Source: Isoperla grammatica
Lineage: Eukaryota; Arthropoda; Insecta; Plecoptera; Perlodidae
Length of the DNA stretch: 64,000 nucleotides
Direction of reading: 5' to 3'
Assembly (NCBI GenBank): GCA_945910005.1
Contig: OX246738.1
Location: forward strand, 22,949,686-23,013,685
In this document: positions 42,224-54,945 of the stretch, one piece after another
Numbering within the stretch: the first letter of the stretch is position 1
How the letters are laid out: each line of letters opens with the position of its first letter
Made by a program: the position numbers and the translations under genes
The notes under the pieces: generated by a model
Databases searched by the model: none
What the model saw: only the letters and a program-made list of their open reading frames with translations
What the model was told of the DNA's origin: nothing

Positions 42224-42780
42224 TAGGGATGACATCGGGTAATAAAATTCGGAACCAGTTCCAGCTCTCATATAACCCGGGTACCCGGATCCTGAAAACG
42301 TATTTTTCGACGTGTAGGCTTGATTTGAAGGTCGTCGCTAGGCCTTGTGAAGTGCGCGGGGTGCGAAGACGAGGGACGAATCATATGCATGCCACCCGCT
42401 CGGTTACCCTCTCGGAATACGCCTGCAGTAATCACGTCGAGTAAAAAACCATTTCTCAATATACAACTGAAGCACTTACATAAAACATGATTTTTAAGGA
42501 AAATAAATACCAATAGATCAAGTATTAGCCAGAATGTTCATCAGAATGTTAAACAAAGAACAAACAGTAACGAATGCCTGTCGGCTTGCATCTGTTCTGT
42601 TCCCCGCCGAGTCACGTGTTGTGGAAGGGTGGGGGGAGGGTTGGCGCGCGCTGTACCTGCTGGCTCCACCAGAATCGACCCCATCAATACTGGTGCATAA
42701 ATTTATCCTAGAAACCGACTAAAAAGTTACCCGGATCCGAAAAATGGCTTTTTGGAGCCGGGTACCCGATGTCATCCCTA
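42224..42780. mobile_element. Nonautonomous hAT-like element, 'tagggatgacatcggg' family
   Basis: Termini 'tagggatgacatcgggtaa' / 'gggtacccgatgtcatccct' + 'a', flanked by octamers atgtatat / atgtatgt (7 of 8). It is 557 bp long and closely related along its whole length to the element at 29285, in the same orientation. Confidence 0.9.
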
Positions 42781-42788
42781 ATGTATGT

Positions 42789-43170
42789 AATTTATTTTCA
42801 GTTTTTGTGTTCGTTATTTATTTATTAAATTAAGTATAATTTGTATAATTCTGTGTGTAATTTATATACATAATTGTATAGTCCTATCTAAAAAACGTGT
42901 CTATCAAAATGGGAATGTGGTAATGTCATGCATGCCTCATTGTTTACATTGACTTTGCATACCAGAGTTCCACACGGTACTGCTGGCTACTTTCCAATAC
43001 TGTGTTTATCATGGGAGTCAAGTCCAGAGTAGCCAGCGTGCATTCGGTCTACGGTTTCAGTCCAGTAACTTTTTATCTGAGACTTTCAGCCCGTACCAGT
43101 CAGTACAAGCCTGTTTGGAAATGGCCCACTTCTTAAACATACAACAATTCTGCTGTTCTGGTGTACATGT
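42789..43170. other. Inter-exon sequence; nothing recognised
   Basis: AT-rich first half, then unique-looking sequence. No supported feature. Confidence 0.5.
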
Positions 43171-43172
43171 AC

Positions 43173-43454
43173 AGTGGAGTTCCGTGGGAGTTTACACCAA
43201 CCTTTAAGGTAGTTATCTTGGTACACCCCTAGAGCCAAGTCAAGTCGAGCAATTATCTCCATTCAAACTCGAGCAAAGGATGAGGAATTTAGATGACTGA
43301 ATCTACACTAATCACATTCTTCAAGACCATGAGGTCCGATCGTTCTAGGAAAACAAGAAATTCCGGGGTAGCTTATCTTTCAACGTATCTATGGGTGTCC
43401 AAAACGGGGGGGAAATGGTGTGGCCATGGTGTAAACTCTCGCGGAACTCTACTG
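43173..43454. mobile_element. Tc1/mariner-type MITE
   Basis: Flanked by TA on both sides, with termini 'cagtggagttccgtgggag' + 'tttacacca' and 'tggtgtaaactctcgcgg' + 'aactctactg' forming imperfect 28-bp inverted repeats. It is 282 bp long. The TA target site and CAGT start are typical of Tc1-like elements. Confidence 0.8.
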
Positions 43455-43979
43455 TAGTTTGGAGCCGTCACTGCACCGAAGCACATAATAAATGATGGAT
43501 ATGTCCCCCACTGAAAATCAGTTCTTGTAACTTAGGGGGTGAATTCTAAATACATATATATTTTTTTTGTCTCTCACCCTATTCAAACTGTTTGCCATTG
43601 ACAGATAATGCCATTTGACATAAGATTATGTGTTGGCAACTAACCAATTGGGCTATGATGTGAGGGGTCCCCACATATTACAGCGGACATGAGAGAACTG
43701 GGCCTATCTCTCTGTTGCGAAGATTTGCCCTCGTAAGCTGTATTGAAATGCGTTGGATTGGAGCCCGCGCCCTTGTTTTTGCTCCCAACATGGTACTGTA
43801 ATTAAGCTACGTGTATTACTGTGCTTACAGCATGAATAATATGGTAAATTAAATTTATACTGCAATTTGAATCGGAAGATTGTTACTTTCATGCTTATCT
43901 TATGTCTTATGTGGTAACACTAATGGATAAACATGGTACTTCGTGTCATGTTGATCTTATTTTCTTATGTTGTATTTAT
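43455..43979. other. Inter-exon sequence
   Basis: A 20-base word 'gtcccccactgaaaatcagt' at 43503 is repeated at 46754. Nothing else is recognised. Confidence 0.45.
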
Positions 43980-44383
43980 TAGGGCTGCACAACGATATCG
44001 ATGCTAGAAAAATAGTTTGTTATCGATACAGAATAAATATGTCGTTCATTTCGCGATATCAAACATTCGCCTAATTGTAAAAAAAAAACGATTTTTCTCC
44101 AGTACAGTTCAGTTTGGCAGTGTTGCAGTCCTGCATTTTCATCACTGTTTTGTCACAAATTGACACATAGTAAGACATTTACAAGTTAAATTATATACCT
44201 AATATTATTTCTAATGAATGGCCTCTGGCTTGTCTGGAAATCCTTAAAACATACAAGAAAAGTTCCGATATTGCTGATATCGATACGTCACGTGAAAACT
44301 TCGATATCGCGTTAGGATATCGATACGATTGGATATAACCTTTGATATCGATATGATTTTTTTTTGTCTCTCGGGCAGCCCTA
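43980..44383. mobile_element. Nonautonomous hAT-like element rich in 'gatatcgat'
   Basis: Ends 'tagggctgcacaacgatatc' and 'ctcgggcagcccta' are inverted. Internal 'gatatcgata' words are dense on both sides. The flanks gtatttat / atatatat are AT-rich, so the duplication is not decisive. It shares end style with 35400 and 13961. Confidence 0.65.
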
Positions 44384-44419
44384 ATATATATATATAAATT
44401 ATGCATTTCATCATACATC

Positions 44420-44444
44420 TTTATTTATTTATTTATTTCTTTAC

Positions 44445-44518
<74 letters not shown>
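44420..44518. repeat. (ATTT)n microsatellite
   Basis: About 24 tetranucleotide units with one or two interruptions near the start (tttctttactta). Confidence 0.95.
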
Positions 44519-44520
<2 letters not shown>

Positions 44521-47478
44521 TGTCTATCCTATTCAGTTATAAAAACTGATTTACAAAGGAGGCAAATGTGGCAATTTGTGAAGTACTTCTTTGAACTTTG
44601 TACATATTACCTAATATTCTTGGTTGGGAGTGTTTCAGTGTTGTCTGTCTTTCCCTCCATCATTGCATGATGTGTCTGTGTCAAACTAACAATGAGCTGA
44701 TTTGCTAGTAAATTGTTCTTTATCTTACACAAAGGTAAACTGTTAGATCTTACCTATAGACTATACTCAACAAGTAAATCATTTGATTGATAATTCCGTG
44801 CACCAAACAATTTTGTTTATACCTAATTTTGAAAGTCGGTGGCTTTTTTCAGAAACATGTTCATAGTGCAAGCAAAAAGCATCAATGTCATTCATGGATA
44901 GTGAGGTTTCCAATGCCGAGAGTGTATTGCTGTCAGTTTTACCCAATTTTGCCAAAATGTAGACTATTATTTTTATTAATATTATTTATTTATTTTCTAT
45001 TTATTTTCCAGTTGGTAATTTCACTTGTGTAACCTAGCCAACTTCTTATCCTTCAATTTTGTCTTGATTGGTATAAACTGCCTTGAGATGATATTCTGTT
45101 TATCTGTTTGGAACATTTCTAGTCTCTTGTGATCTTAATAAAACCATCAGTTGATGTAAAATTTACAATTATTTAATCAACACCTTTAACAAATTCCATT
45201 AATAATAATTTACAATTCTTTACATCACTAGTTCCTACTTAAAATAATTACTAATGACAATAAAACAAAAAATAATGTATGCCTACCATGCTAATTTTAT
45301 GGGAAATAACGACATTACTTGAGTAAACTTTGTCGGTTTATTTCATGATTACCTATCGATATCAACATATCATCAACAACTAGAGTAAACAATCAAATTC
45401 AAAGGAGCAAATCTATTTGTGATGTAAGCCAGGAAAAGCTGTAATACTGTATATCATAAATTAACACAGTTTTGTTTCTTCCTATACAATTTCAAGATAC
45501 CTAGTTAATTCTTGCATTGTGTTAATATTAATTGCACCAGGTTAAATAATTATACAATTCATGATTTAATAATTTATTGACCATTGCACAGAATACACAA
45601 AACAGTATGGTGTCCTCGCAATCCAAGGGGTTTATGACGAACCGTTTATATGATGTAATGCTATTGGAGGTATGGTACATTGCATTGGTAAAATGTGTAT
45701 TGATAAATTGTGAATGCAAATAAGGAATGTAATAATGAATATTTGTAAAACTGTGAGCTGGCTTACCAGTGAACCAGTGGTTTGGTGGTGTGTGGTGCAT
45801 TATCTATTGGAATACGTTTTTAAAGATGTTATATTGATGAACAGGTATTTTCGAAAACTGCAAAATGACAATTTTACAAAAAATAAGCCATTCCCATTCC
45901 TATTCATATTTTGTTAAGAATAGCATTCTAACCCTAAACTACAATTGCATTGGTTTTATATATCTGCACATAATTTTCTATTATAGTCCCAGAGGAGCAT
46001 CCTAACCCAAATCGCCCGTGCGGAATAAGTGGGTCTGTCTCCTCTACCTGACTAACCATCCCTTACACAGTTGCCAATACTTAAAATGTTTTTTTTTTAG
46101 ATAATGACCACTGTTGAGATAGATTTGAATGCTCATTGTGTCACTCCCCCAATCCACCTTTGAAAGAAAGTTTGAAAGTACTGTGATACACCTGTAACGA
46201 CATCGACTTGGCAACATCGGAAAATGCCATCCAGCAGTGAAATAACATCTCCTAAGTGGTTGCTCTTTTGTCAAATAATCGCCTTTTGTTGGAAGGGTTT
46301 GGATGTCTGTCTGGGGTCTAGGACTATACAAGTGCAAGAAACCCCCTCATATTCAATGTTTTGTTGAAAAGAAAAAGTAGATGCTACAAAACACCAAATT
46401 AAAAATAATATTATATTTATAGGAAATTAATGCTAAAAACTAAAAAACAATTCTAATTATCCATGTAGGTACTAGAGATTTGTTTGTCTCGACTGATGTT
46501 ATAAAATCATATCTGGGAAGCTGCTTCACAGGAGCCAGGCTGACTTAGGAGCCGTCCTAGCAACGAAGCACTCAATAAATTCAAAGTTGTTCTGAATCAG
46601 CCTTGTTGATTCTGACATTTGTCCGCAGGTGTCGCACTGTCCAATCACTGATTCACATGTTTCATATTTGAAATATAGATCTTTGATTCATTATCGCTCA
46701 CTGGTCGATAGTGTTCAGAGCCTACATGGTTGGTTTAGTCGCTTTAAATTACAGTCCCCCACTGAAAATCAGTCATGTTACTGAGTAGGTAGACTGTATG
46801 ATTACAGATTCATTTTTTTTTTTTTTTTTAACACTTCTAAACTCATTTCTAGTAACATGAAGCGGTCTGTGTATAACACCCATAGGTTAAGGCAAGCTGT
46901 TAAATCCCTCCTGTCTTTACGTACCTTCTTATATCATGGCACAAGTATCATACTTATTGTATTTCCATACAAATCATTAAGCACATTTTTAATAGTGACA
47001 AGTGAATATTATGTATCATTTTTGGTGTGGAGCGTGCTACTCTGTGTACTCTGGCTGATGTCTTCTTTGCCTGACATAACTAGATCTTCAACCACCTCTG
47101 GTGTTTCCTTATCTGCTTCCAGGACTGGAAATCTATTACTCGTTCTTATGCTCATTCTATCACCTTTATGCTTATTTCTCATTACATGCTAAACAGGTTT
47201 TATTTCACATGTGTGGAGTAATAAATATAAGATTTCTGTCTCAATTTCGCATTTTACGGTTTCAACTGGATAGTCGTTCTCTTGTTACTAATCTGGGATC
47301 GTGTCTCGCTTTGCACTTACAAAAACCATACCGCTGAGGCAATCATCCTTATGTCTGTATGTAATATGTATACATGTGCTGACTGTCACTGTCTAAACAC
47401 TTGACTGGGAAAAATGTATGTGATCCGAGTGATTGCAACAGTGAGTCTAGTAATCACTCTACACACTTTGTATTTCAG
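44519..47478. other. Intron between exons A and B
   Basis: No gene is supported. Short hydrophobic ORFs (for example 46857-47192) have no domain or splice support. A T-rich run lies near 46812-46829. The stretch ends in acceptor 'ctttgtatttcag'. Confidence 0.5.
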
Positions 47479-48661
47479 GTTACCGCAGCCCCATGCGACG
47501 TTCAAAGCTTTCCAACAAGCTCAAAGCTCATTGCAGGTTCTATGCCAGAAGAGCTCAACGTACGTACAGTGGATAAAATCAGAAGCCAGTAATATGGATC
47601 AAAGTTCTAGCGATTGTCGACTGGAATGCAGTCAGGAAGACTCGCTAGTGTGCCCGTATGGAAAGTTTAAAGAAGAATTGAATGTTCTGGAGCAAGTTGT
47701 ACAGGGTGGAGATGAGTGTGATGGGAGTGATTCCGGCTCGCTTGGAAGTGATACCTTTGTGCCAGTGGAGAAGTGTAACGAAAAAGCCAAGCTTTCAGCC
47801 AAAGTGAGGGTAGTTACCAGAAACAATTCCAAACTATCAAGCTACCAGTGTGTGTTGTGTAAAAAAGTATTTACAAGGAAGTTCTATTTGGATAAACATG
47901 TCAAATGTCATGATAACTTTCAACTTGTAGATGTTCAAATAAAGTCTGAGGCTTCTGACCTTGAAGTTCAGATGCCTGAAGAACATGGGACGGAAAATGT
48001 TAATAAGAAGAATAAACAGACTTTCCACTGTGACGTGTGTAGTAAAAACTTTAGTCTCAAGGACAGCTACTTCCGACACCTGAGAATTCATTCTGGCGAG
48101 CGGCCCTTCACGTGCCACATCTGCGGCAAGTCGTTCCGAGACTCCGGTGGTCTCGCGAGACACTTGAAGGACGTCCACGCCGGCATCAAGAACTTTCCGT
48201 GCGACATCTGTGGCCGTAGCTTTGCCTCCAAGGCAACCCGGGAGGACCACCGGAGAATTCACACCGGAGAGCGGCCCTACGTTTGTGATTCGTGTGGAAA
48301 GACTTTCAAATCAAAAGCGTCTCTTTATCTCCACAGCAAGATCCACACAGACTCATTCCCCCACCCGTGTACGCATTGTTCGAAACGCTTCCGTCGTAGG
48401 CAGGAGTTTCTAGCCCACGTGACCACCCATACGGGTGAGAAGCCCTATCCTTGCGATGCGTGCGGCAAGTCTTTCAGGGTCAAGGGGGAACTGCTCCGTC
48501 ACAAGTTGATTCATTCCGAGAACAAACCCTACGTGTGTTCTCTGTGTGGTCTCAGCTTCAGGCAAAAGAGATATCTGAGAAATCACGAGAAGTCTCGTCA
48601 TAACTCGCGTATTGTGGACATGGTAACAGCCTCACACAGAACCTTAATGCCTTTACATTAA
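47479..48661 (+). CDS. Terminal exon B: 8 C2H2 fingers
   Basis: Begins after acceptor 'acactttgtatttcag'; G completes the exon-4 codon (AGG), then 393 codons to TAA at 48661. A roughly 120-residue Ser/acidic region precedes an isolated finger ('YQCVLCKKVF...HVKCH'). A 50-residue spacer follows, then seven fingers joined mostly by TGE(R/K)P linkers. Finger 3 has H-x4-H followed by 'AGIKNF'; finger 4 is 'FASKATREDHRRIH', with Arg at the core Leu position. The last finger is 'FRQKRYLRNHEK'. The array is most similar in layout to exons E and F. GC content is higher in the finger part than in the flanks. A likely polyadenylation site is at 48850. It would attach the same ZAD to a distinct DNA-binding surface. 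Confidence 0.85.
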
Positions 48662-48849
48662 GGCTTGCACGGAATCTTTATAAGTAACATGGTAGTGGTT
48701 ATTCCCTATTCCTAAATGTCGTAAGCTGAGTTTATTCCATAATTGCTGTTTTTAATTACACAATACGCTTTGGGTGCGTTCTACTTTGTGCTAGTCGCAT
48801 TTTTAAATTTGCCTCCCTCAACTGCTCTTCTAAATCGGATAGCTGTCAA

Positions 48850-48855
48850 AATAAA
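48850..48855 (+). terminator. Polyadenylation signal after exon B
   Basis: AATAAA 189 bases past the exon B stop ('gtcaaaataaatttt'); a second lies near 49069. Confidence 0.5.
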
Positions 48856-48861
48856 TTTTAA

Positions 48862-49407
48862 TTTCTCAGAGAATATTTTTTTGCTGATTCATTAACATAC
48901 CAATAATGCTTCTATTTGTTTGACAATGAACAAACAGTACTCTTCAAGGAAGAATTGTGCAGAATGTATTCAAAATATTTTCCCCTGTGCATTCAGCATT
49001 GAATGAAAATTCAAAATGTTTTAGGCATCACTATGTGATGACAAGGTTCCAATTTTTTCAACACTCCAATAAAATGTGAGACCTATGATGGGAAAGAAAC
49101 TTAGATCAACTCATTCCCCAGCTCATGGGGAATTCATGCTTGCTAACCAATCGTTTTAGTCTGCATGTTATTTTGAATTTAAAACATAATCCCTAACATT
49201 GATGTATGCTGGTAATGGGTCGACTGTGAATACTGACGGAAGTATATTCTCGCCTGTTAACGAGGTTGGAGTTTGGGTTGTAATAACGTATAGGGTACCC
49301 GACATTAATGGCCTCTAAATTGATTGTGTGTGGACTTGCGTGATGCAGAAGGTATGTGAGTTATAAAGTCAATCAGGTATGACATCACTGAATACAAGAA
49401 AGCTTCA
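48862..49407. other. Inter-exon sequence; nothing recognised
   Basis: Unique-looking AT-rich DNA. Confidence 0.5.
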
Positions 49408-50060
49408 CAATAGGGAATATTCCACATTTCCCGATATTGGTTCGATCATATGAAATAGATAGGCCCTTATCTGCAAATACCGGCAACATACTTTTCCCAT
49501 GTCAAAATGTCACAGTTCGATTTGTATAACGTTACAAAGTTTGACATGTTCCCTTTCCCGGACTTTTATCGTGAAACGCATGGTTACGTCATAACTGACT
49601 AAACATCACTGTTTATGAATGAATTTGCCAATCACCGCCTTGCAACACTACACAATTATCGAAAAAAACAACGTATTCATTGTTGTCCGATCTCTGCACA
49701 AAATTACTATAAAACACTGAAATAATGTTACATTATTACAAATAATCATACCAGTGGTGTAAATTAATTGCTGGACACAATTATTATTCATTTTGGAACC
49801 GAACAACAATATTAATACACTCATTTTAGTGAGATATTCAACATAAATACGATCTTTGATTATCTTTGCGTGATAGGCTGATTGATATTAGTCAGTTCTG
49901 ACGTCATGACCTTTTTTTCCCGCCATAATTATTTGTGAAATTTTCAGCTCACTTTCTACTGAAAATATTAACGAAAAAGGGAAAATGAAATATTTGGGAC
50001 TTCATAACATCGTCATTAATTTGGTAACGACGAAAAAATTAACATGCATATTCCCTATTG
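49408..50060. mobile_element. Possible nonautonomous element, 'caatagggaatat' ends
   Basis: The ends 'caatagggaatat' and 'atattccctattg' (with one extra base on the right, 'gcatattccctattg') are inverted over 13 bases. No flanking duplication is visible. 653 bp long, no coding capacity. Confidence 0.5.
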
Positions 50061-53000
50061 TGTTGCAACCTGGCAGAGGGAAGTGTAACGTTCATGTGCT
50101 AACCAATGAAACTGTCTTTTTTGTCCGTAGCTTCACAGATGCATAGCGACAGTTGAATTGTGTTGCAAATACAGTATAAGCATAAGAACAGCATGAGCAG
50201 TTTATTCCAAATAACCAGCATGCAGTGTCATGATATTTGCACTATTCTTTCCCAGTTCTGCTGCTTCATGGCTATTTATAGTAACCACTTAAAGGGCACA
50301 CATTGAACGAAGTCTAGTGTTGACAGCATACTAGACACATTTCTTGTATTTGTGGTCTTGCCACACACAGTTTTTAATGGAACTCTATTAAGAACGTGTC
50401 AGTTTCCTGGTTACTGCATTTGTTCTGCTGTCGAGTGGACTGTAATGTCAGTTTTCAAAGATGAGCATGCAAGAGCTGAAACAAACATGTGGTCTGGTTT
50501 GGTACTTAGCCATATTTCTTACTAATTTAAAGCTCCACCACTGGACTTGTCTTACTGTGTGGCTTTAAGCTGTACCATCACCTTTAGTGTTTTGTTTAAT
50601 ACCTATTCATAGAAATAAACTTACATGCATGGGAGTAGTACAGTACATATTATCAAATGCTCACACAAACTAGAGACACTTGTTGGGGACCACTATTGAT
50701 GCTGTGTTTGAAATCAAATCACACAGCAACTATTTCCTTATCAAAACATGTGTCGTGGTGGGAACTTCTTAATTATGTGATCCAGTTTGCAAAATAGGTA
50801 ATTGTGTCTGTAATAGTTTTTGGCAGTTTTGGTGTACAGATGTTTTCATTAGCCAGACAAAATGCATACCTAAGGGGAAGGAACAAATTCATTTACAGTA
50901 TGTACCAGTTAATTTATCGAACACAACATTTTTATCAAACTTCGTTTTTAATATTAACAGTTAACACATTAATTTTGACACATACCATTTTTCCAGAAAA
51001 TTGCTATCAACCACAGTCTGTTGTCAATAGTAATGTGCAGTGCAAAAGTCAAACTTTTTTATATTCCTTTTTGGAGCATTTTTATTATAGTTTTGTTATT
51101 TCTCTGGTAAGTTTATTTGTATGGATAATTAATTGGATATTAAACAAATATTCAACAGTGGCTTTTCATTAGTGTCTTGATTTGAGACCTGGACATTAAT
51201 AAACCTGCTATCAACATAGCAGGTTTATATATAATAAGTATAAGTAATAAGTAATGAAATTGGTTTGTACCTCCATTCACATACGTATGTATTAATAATT
51301 TCCCTGACAACTTTGAATATGTTGTTATTACAGTAATTTAGATGGTAAATTTTAACCTAACCATTATTTGAAAGTCTAGTGCTGATAAAGTAACAACATG
51401 TATGAAGTAGGAATGGGAGACGGAAATGTTGACGGTTCTAAAGATAAACCGTACCTCAATTTAGAACATGCATGAAATCGTCCTAATTTTTGGTTGGCCT
51501 TTGATGGCCGGCTTTAGTTAAGACTGTTTTGAAGAAAGAACCAAGTGTAGTACTTACGTTGTGTCTCATAGTTTGCTGATTTTCTCCTTGTGCACATTTT
51601 CTCGAGCGTCAAGAGTCGTTGTTTGTTATTAACCCAGTACTCTGGTAGTCAGTGGCGACATTTTAGACAGCATATTTTTCTCGGTCTGAACCTAATGACA
51701 TAATATTATGTAAATTTTTTAAATTTCAAACTTTCTTATCTCTATTGTCTTTGTTGTATAAATAATGTATTGTATTTGTAAGTATAACCATTGTACGTGA
51801 AGTAATAAATAACTCACAAATTATGCCAAATATTTTTAAATAGTTATTTCCAGGGTATACTGTTCTATATAGGCTTGTGCAAATAGTGATCTTTATAGTC
51901 TGAATCAAATTTTGAAAATTAAGGCAAGGCCATTTCAATTTTTTGTTTATGTCTCTTGCATATTTAGGAATTGATGTGACGAATTAAAAGTATGAAGTTG
52001 ATCTGCATTAATTTGCATACAGAAATTACTTTTTAAAAGTAATAATAGTTAAATAGTTTACTTGTTAGAGAAAACTGGCCTGTAGTGAAACCTCTTGGCC
52101 TTGTCAGTTATACCATCGTGTGATATTCACCTCTTAAAACAAATTAAACTTTGTATTGTTATTTTGATTTCATATGATGAAAGTTATATTTGGAAATATT
52201 CAGAATTCGAATATTTGCACAGGTTGCTCCTTCCTTTACTCAATGCAATTAACCCTGATGACATTCCAAAGCTTAGTTCTGAAGGCAAGCAGTATTATGT
52301 TGGGTTCACACTAAACGTATGATTTAGTCTTGGTCATAGCATGAGATGAGGTATAGGGAGAGGTTTAGTCGTAGTGGTCGTCGCAAAAAGATGAAAATTG
52401 TCCAAGTTCTTAGAACTACGTGTATAACAAACTAATTAAGTTACGACGAGCCAATTGCAATCGGACATTGAAACTTCCCTTATGACATACCAATGAAATG
52501 CTACCAACCTGATCAGTTGAGGGACTTGAAATTATCGACATCCCGCTTCCAGTTTGCATCAATGTACAAACAATTCAAAGTTATTGAAAAGTTGCTCTCA
52601 TCATGGTTGATTTATGTTAGATTAGATTTATGTTGAAACTCTATAACCATATGTGTGGTGAAAATTCGGATGATAATGCAATTATGGCTGAATTGATAGT
52701 ATTTATTATATATACAACAAAACAGTGTTATTTCCAATAAACCCAATCCCATCCCAGATTGTAAATGGTAAGCAAGGTCCTGTCAATCCTCCTAGCGGAG
52801 TTTCGGTGAACCTCACACACCGGACCTTCGTTCACGTAATTAAATACCAAAAAGCGTAAATGAAAATGTTGCATCTTCGGACAAAGTTAGGAATGGGTCA
52901 TACATCTTATGATGATCAAAATCCTTAAACCAGTAGACTTTGTATGCATCTGGCATTACCCTATGCTGTGCAAAATTATAGAATACTACTAATACACTTT

Positions 53001-53150
53001 TAAAACTAACAACCCCCAAGCCAGCTGCACTACTTTCTACGGTACTCTCACTGTAGTCTACTCCAACTTGCAATTTGCAATACCTTGATTTTTGAAGTAT
53101 AGAATGCTAATCTAAATTTTTAAATATAGGTTAGCCTATCTATCTTTCAG
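50061..53150. other. Intron between exons B and C
   Basis: AT-rich with short ORFs (for example 50804-51172) lacking domains. A small direct/inverted 'aacctgctatcaacatagcagg' + 'tt' hairpin lies near 51202-51225. The stretch ends in acceptor 'tatctatctttcag'. Confidence 0.5.
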
Positions 53151-54144
53151 GTTTCAAGAACCATCGGGATCATTTACAGAATGGAAGAAGACTACAGAAA
53201 ATATTACTGAACTGCTAGCCATGAGTAAACCTTCAATTTCAAATGTAAAACAACTGTGGACTTCTAGGCCTACGTTTGTGAATGTTTCCTCATTGAATGA
53301 CCCGAGGGATAGTTTTAAAACTGAGAAACTAGATGATGATCATCCTCAACCCAGCTTCACATGCAACACATGCAGTGAAGGTTTTGAATCCAATGTTGCA
53401 CTTGCTGTCCATCAGAGGAAACATTCTAGGTCGACAACTTTGAAATGTCCAGCGTGCCAAGAACAATTCTCTTCCAAGGTGGGACTTAAAATTCACTACC
53501 AAGTAGCACACGAAGAGGATAATGGTACTTTGACGGATCTGAAAAGGTACCAATGTGACATTTGTGATAGGGTGCTGAAGTCAAAACACAAACTAATGGA
53601 TCACCGGAGAACGCACACGGGGGAACGCCCCTATACCTGCCACGTTTGTGGGAAACAGTTTGCCGGTCATGCCGGTCTCTGGCGACATGTCAAGTCTGTA
53701 CACGACTGCATCAAAGACTGTGTGTGCGACATCTGTGGCAAGGCGTACAAAACAAACCGAGATCTGAACGACCATCGCCGGTCACACACTGGTGAAACTC
53801 CGTTTGTTTGCGATATTTGTGGTAAAGCGTACAGATGCTCGTCGACTTTGTACATCCATAAGAAGTCTCACTCTGACGAGAAACCTTTCAAATGCCCCCA
53901 TTGTGACAAGAAGTTCAAGCGGTCAAGTCATATGGTGATACATACTCGTCGTGCACACACGTTTGAGAAACCCTACGCGTGTGAAGTGTGTTCAAAGTGT
54001 TTTGTGTCTCACAGTGAACTTTGGAAGCATAAGATGGTGCATTCTGACCAGGAGCCATTTGTATGTACACAGTGTGGAATGCGGTTTCGCGTTAAGAGAT
54101 ATCTGATAAACCATGACAAAACGCATCATAAGATCGACAAGTGA
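53151..54144 (+). CDS. Terminal exon C: 9 C2H2 fingers
   Basis: Starts after 'cctatctatctttcag'; G completes the exon-4 codon, then 330 codons ('FQEPSGSFTEWKKTTENITE' onward) to TGA at 54144. An in-frame ATG occurs at 53221, but the open frame reaches back exactly to the acceptor, favouring a spliced exon. Nine fingers: two widely spaced ones ('FTCNTCSEGF', 'LKCPACQEQF'), a divergent third ('YQCDICDRVLKSKHKLMDHRRTH'), then six with HTGE-type linkers. Finger 4 carries H-x4-H ('HVKSVHDCIKD'), as in all six arrays. The last is 'FRVKRYLINHDKTH'. The layout matches exon D finger by finger. An ATTAAA lies at 54449. Confidence 0.85.
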
Positions 54145-54945
54145 CTTAGTGGCAACTGACAAATGTGCAGTTTTACAAGATGAATTATTTTGATGTGATT
54201 TTCTCCTTCTAACAAGCTGGAAGTTATGTAAGGTCTACCATTGGGTTGATTCCCGACATAGTAATACTTAGTGTAATAGGCCATTCTCTTGTTGATTCAT
54301 GCACAGAAATAGTTTTATTTATTTTTGTTTCTTTGGACATTATTTTTGCATATTGCATTTACCAGCAATTTTACTTCGTAAAGTCTCTACCATATGCAGT
54401 GACCGGTGTATGCAAGAGAGCAACCATTTTTCAATTGTATTATTATCCATTAAATTTGAACCATTTTGATCTTTCTCTTTTTATTCACTGAATAGAGAAT
54501 TCTTGTTGACTGAATATGCACAATTTTCTTGCTCCACATAAGATGAAGATGGTGCAACTAGTTCAAACAGCGGCGTCCTTCCCACTTTTCCCACACGTTC
54601 TCAACCAAGCAACGACAATACAACGCAACCTTGAAATTAGCCTATCACAAAACAATCTCAGGCCATTGCAAGGATAATTAAGCATTTCCAATAGATCAAA
54701 CTCCACTAGAGTAAAGAATCGTCAAATTTATGTTTTTACTTTTCGATGTATCATCTTCATAATTTAGTGGCGAACACTCGTTACCTTTGTATTCTGATTT
54801 CTCTTTTGATTTCTCAAACAAGAATTGTATGCATTGGCTGACAATCATAGTAAACAGTTTACTTTACCACAGCTCTCCTGCTGTGATTAGTTTTTCACTT
54901 GAGTTTTCTTTTCTGATATATTTGTTTACATATTTAATTTTTCAG
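54145..54945. other. 3' UTR of exon C and short intron before exon D
   Basis: ATTAAA at 54449 is the only polyadenylation-like signal noted before exon D. Ends in acceptor 'tttaatttttcag'. Confidence 0.5.
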
